NCBI RefSeq assembly: GCF_900113735.1
Contig: NZ_FOQM01000048.1
Location: forward strand, 1-57,942
Origin: Bradyrhizobium sp. Gha
GTDB lineage: Bacteria > Pseudomonadota > Alphaproteobacteria > Rhizobiales > Xanthobacteraceae
DNA length: 57,942 nucleotides
Direction: 5' to 3'
The translations under genes were made by a program, and so were the position numbers. This document shows, one piece after another, positions 57,613-57,942 of the stretch; within the stretch, counting starts at the first letter, position 1, and each line of letters starts with the position of its first letter. Below the pieces are notes generated by a model. The model did not search any database, had not been told where the DNA came from, and saw only the letters and a program-made list of their open reading frames with translations.

Positions 57613-57942
57613 TGATCTTCCCCCGAAAAAGTGGACAGGGTTCAAGCCGATTTTAGCTCCATCTCGACCGGGCTGATATAGCCGATGGCCGAGTGTCTGC
57701 GGTGATGATTGTAGAAGCCCTCGATGTAGGTGAAGATGTCGCGCTCTGCTTCATTGCGGGTAGCATATTGGCGGTGATGGACCAGTTCGGACTTGAGCGT
57801 GTGGAAGAAGCTTTCCATAGGGGCATTGTCGTAGCAGTCGGCTCTGCGGCTCATCGAAGGCAGGAAGCCGGCGGCTTGCAGCGCTTGGCGATATTCGGTT
57901 GAAGCATATTGGGTGCCGCGATCGGAGTGATGGATCAGGCCG
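57613..57942 (-). mobile_element. IS3-family insertion sequence, right part (runs off window)
   Basis: The element begins about 57613 with TGATCTTCCCCCGAAAAAGT, a TG-starting end like those of IS3-family elements, and contains the end of the OrfB transposase gene on the minus strand. The other end and the OrfA gene lie beyond the window. The boundary is inferred from where similarity to the palindrome stops. Confidence 0.7.
57642..57942 (-). CDS. IS3-family transposase OrfB, C-terminal fragment (runs off window)
   Basis: The minus strand from the window edge to the stop at 57642 reads GLIHHSDRGTQYAS, then FLPSMSRRADCYDNAPMESF, HTLKSELVHH and YNHHRRHSAIGYISPVEME. This is the integrase core of IS3 OrfB: the second catalytic Asp is in HHSDRGTQY and the catalytic Glu in DNAPMESFF. 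About 100 residues are inside the window. The ATG at 57854 is internal and not the start. Everything seen is intact, with no frameshift in this part. Confidence 0.9.
   Translation of the reverse strand, partial: GLIHHSDRGTQYASTEYRQALQAAGFLPSMSRRADCYDNAPMESFFHTLKSELVHHRQYATRNEAERDIFTYIEGFYNHHRRHSAIGYISPVEMELKSA

Overview
The window is high-GC DNA with tightly packed genes. It carries several dispersed palindromic repeat families and a broad set of catabolic, transport and lithotrophic genes. Together these suggest a chromosomal segment of a slow-growing alphaproteobacterium of the Bradyrhizobium/Rhodopseudomonas type. This assignment is inference from gene content and style; no rRNA or tRNA is present. 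Both edges lie in insertion sequences: the N-terminus of an IS110-family transposase at bases 1-74 (minus) and the C-terminus of an IS3-family OrfB transposase at 57642-57942 (minus).

Bases 500-13800 are catabolic. A BKACE-type beta-keto acid cleavage enzyme is followed by an MCC/GCC-type biotin-dependent acyl-CoA carboxylase (beta then alpha subunit). Convergent to these is a complete dipeptide/oligopeptide ABC importer on the minus strand, whose operon is split by a palindromic repeat. Next comes a minus-strand pair of an acyl-CoA ligase and a maleylacetate-reductase-like iron alcohol dehydrogenase. Bases 14267-20000 hold an RND efflux pump (adaptor plus inner-membrane pump, no outer-membrane factor) and an orphan branched-chain-type binding protein. 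Bases 20064-24661 hold an AttEFGH-like export operon (ATPase, fused double-FtsX permease, AttH/CrtC lipocalin) ending in a MAPEG protein. Two convergent MFS carriers follow.

Bases 27600-33900 form a sulfur-oxidation block on the minus strand: soxX-Y-Z-A, a SoxXA-binding-like protein, soxB, a DsrE-like protein, then a persulfide dioxygenase-rhodanese fusion. soxCD is absent. Bases 34000-43500 hold a DUF938 methyltransferase, an S9A peptidase, two MFS carriers, a VOC protein, a carboxymuconolactone-decarboxylase-like protein and a two-subunit acyl-CoA dehydrogenase pair of which only one subunit seems to keep the catalytic Glu. Bases 43600-49100 hold an AapJ-like orphan binding protein, an L,D-transpeptidase with an FNR/FixK-like box upstream, a membrane protein made of two repeated halves, a thioredoxin-CcdA pair and an ECF sigma factor.

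Bases 49333-56434 hold the most distinctive module. A TRAP (DctP-type) binding protein without transporter subunits is followed, nearly without gaps, by a membrane histidine kinase, a soluble receiver-GAF-like-kinase protein and an OmpR-type regulator. A UgpB-like orphan binding protein is divergent from it. I read this as a possible binding-protein-triggered phosphorelay. Nothing resembling CRISPR, prophage or tRNA was seen.
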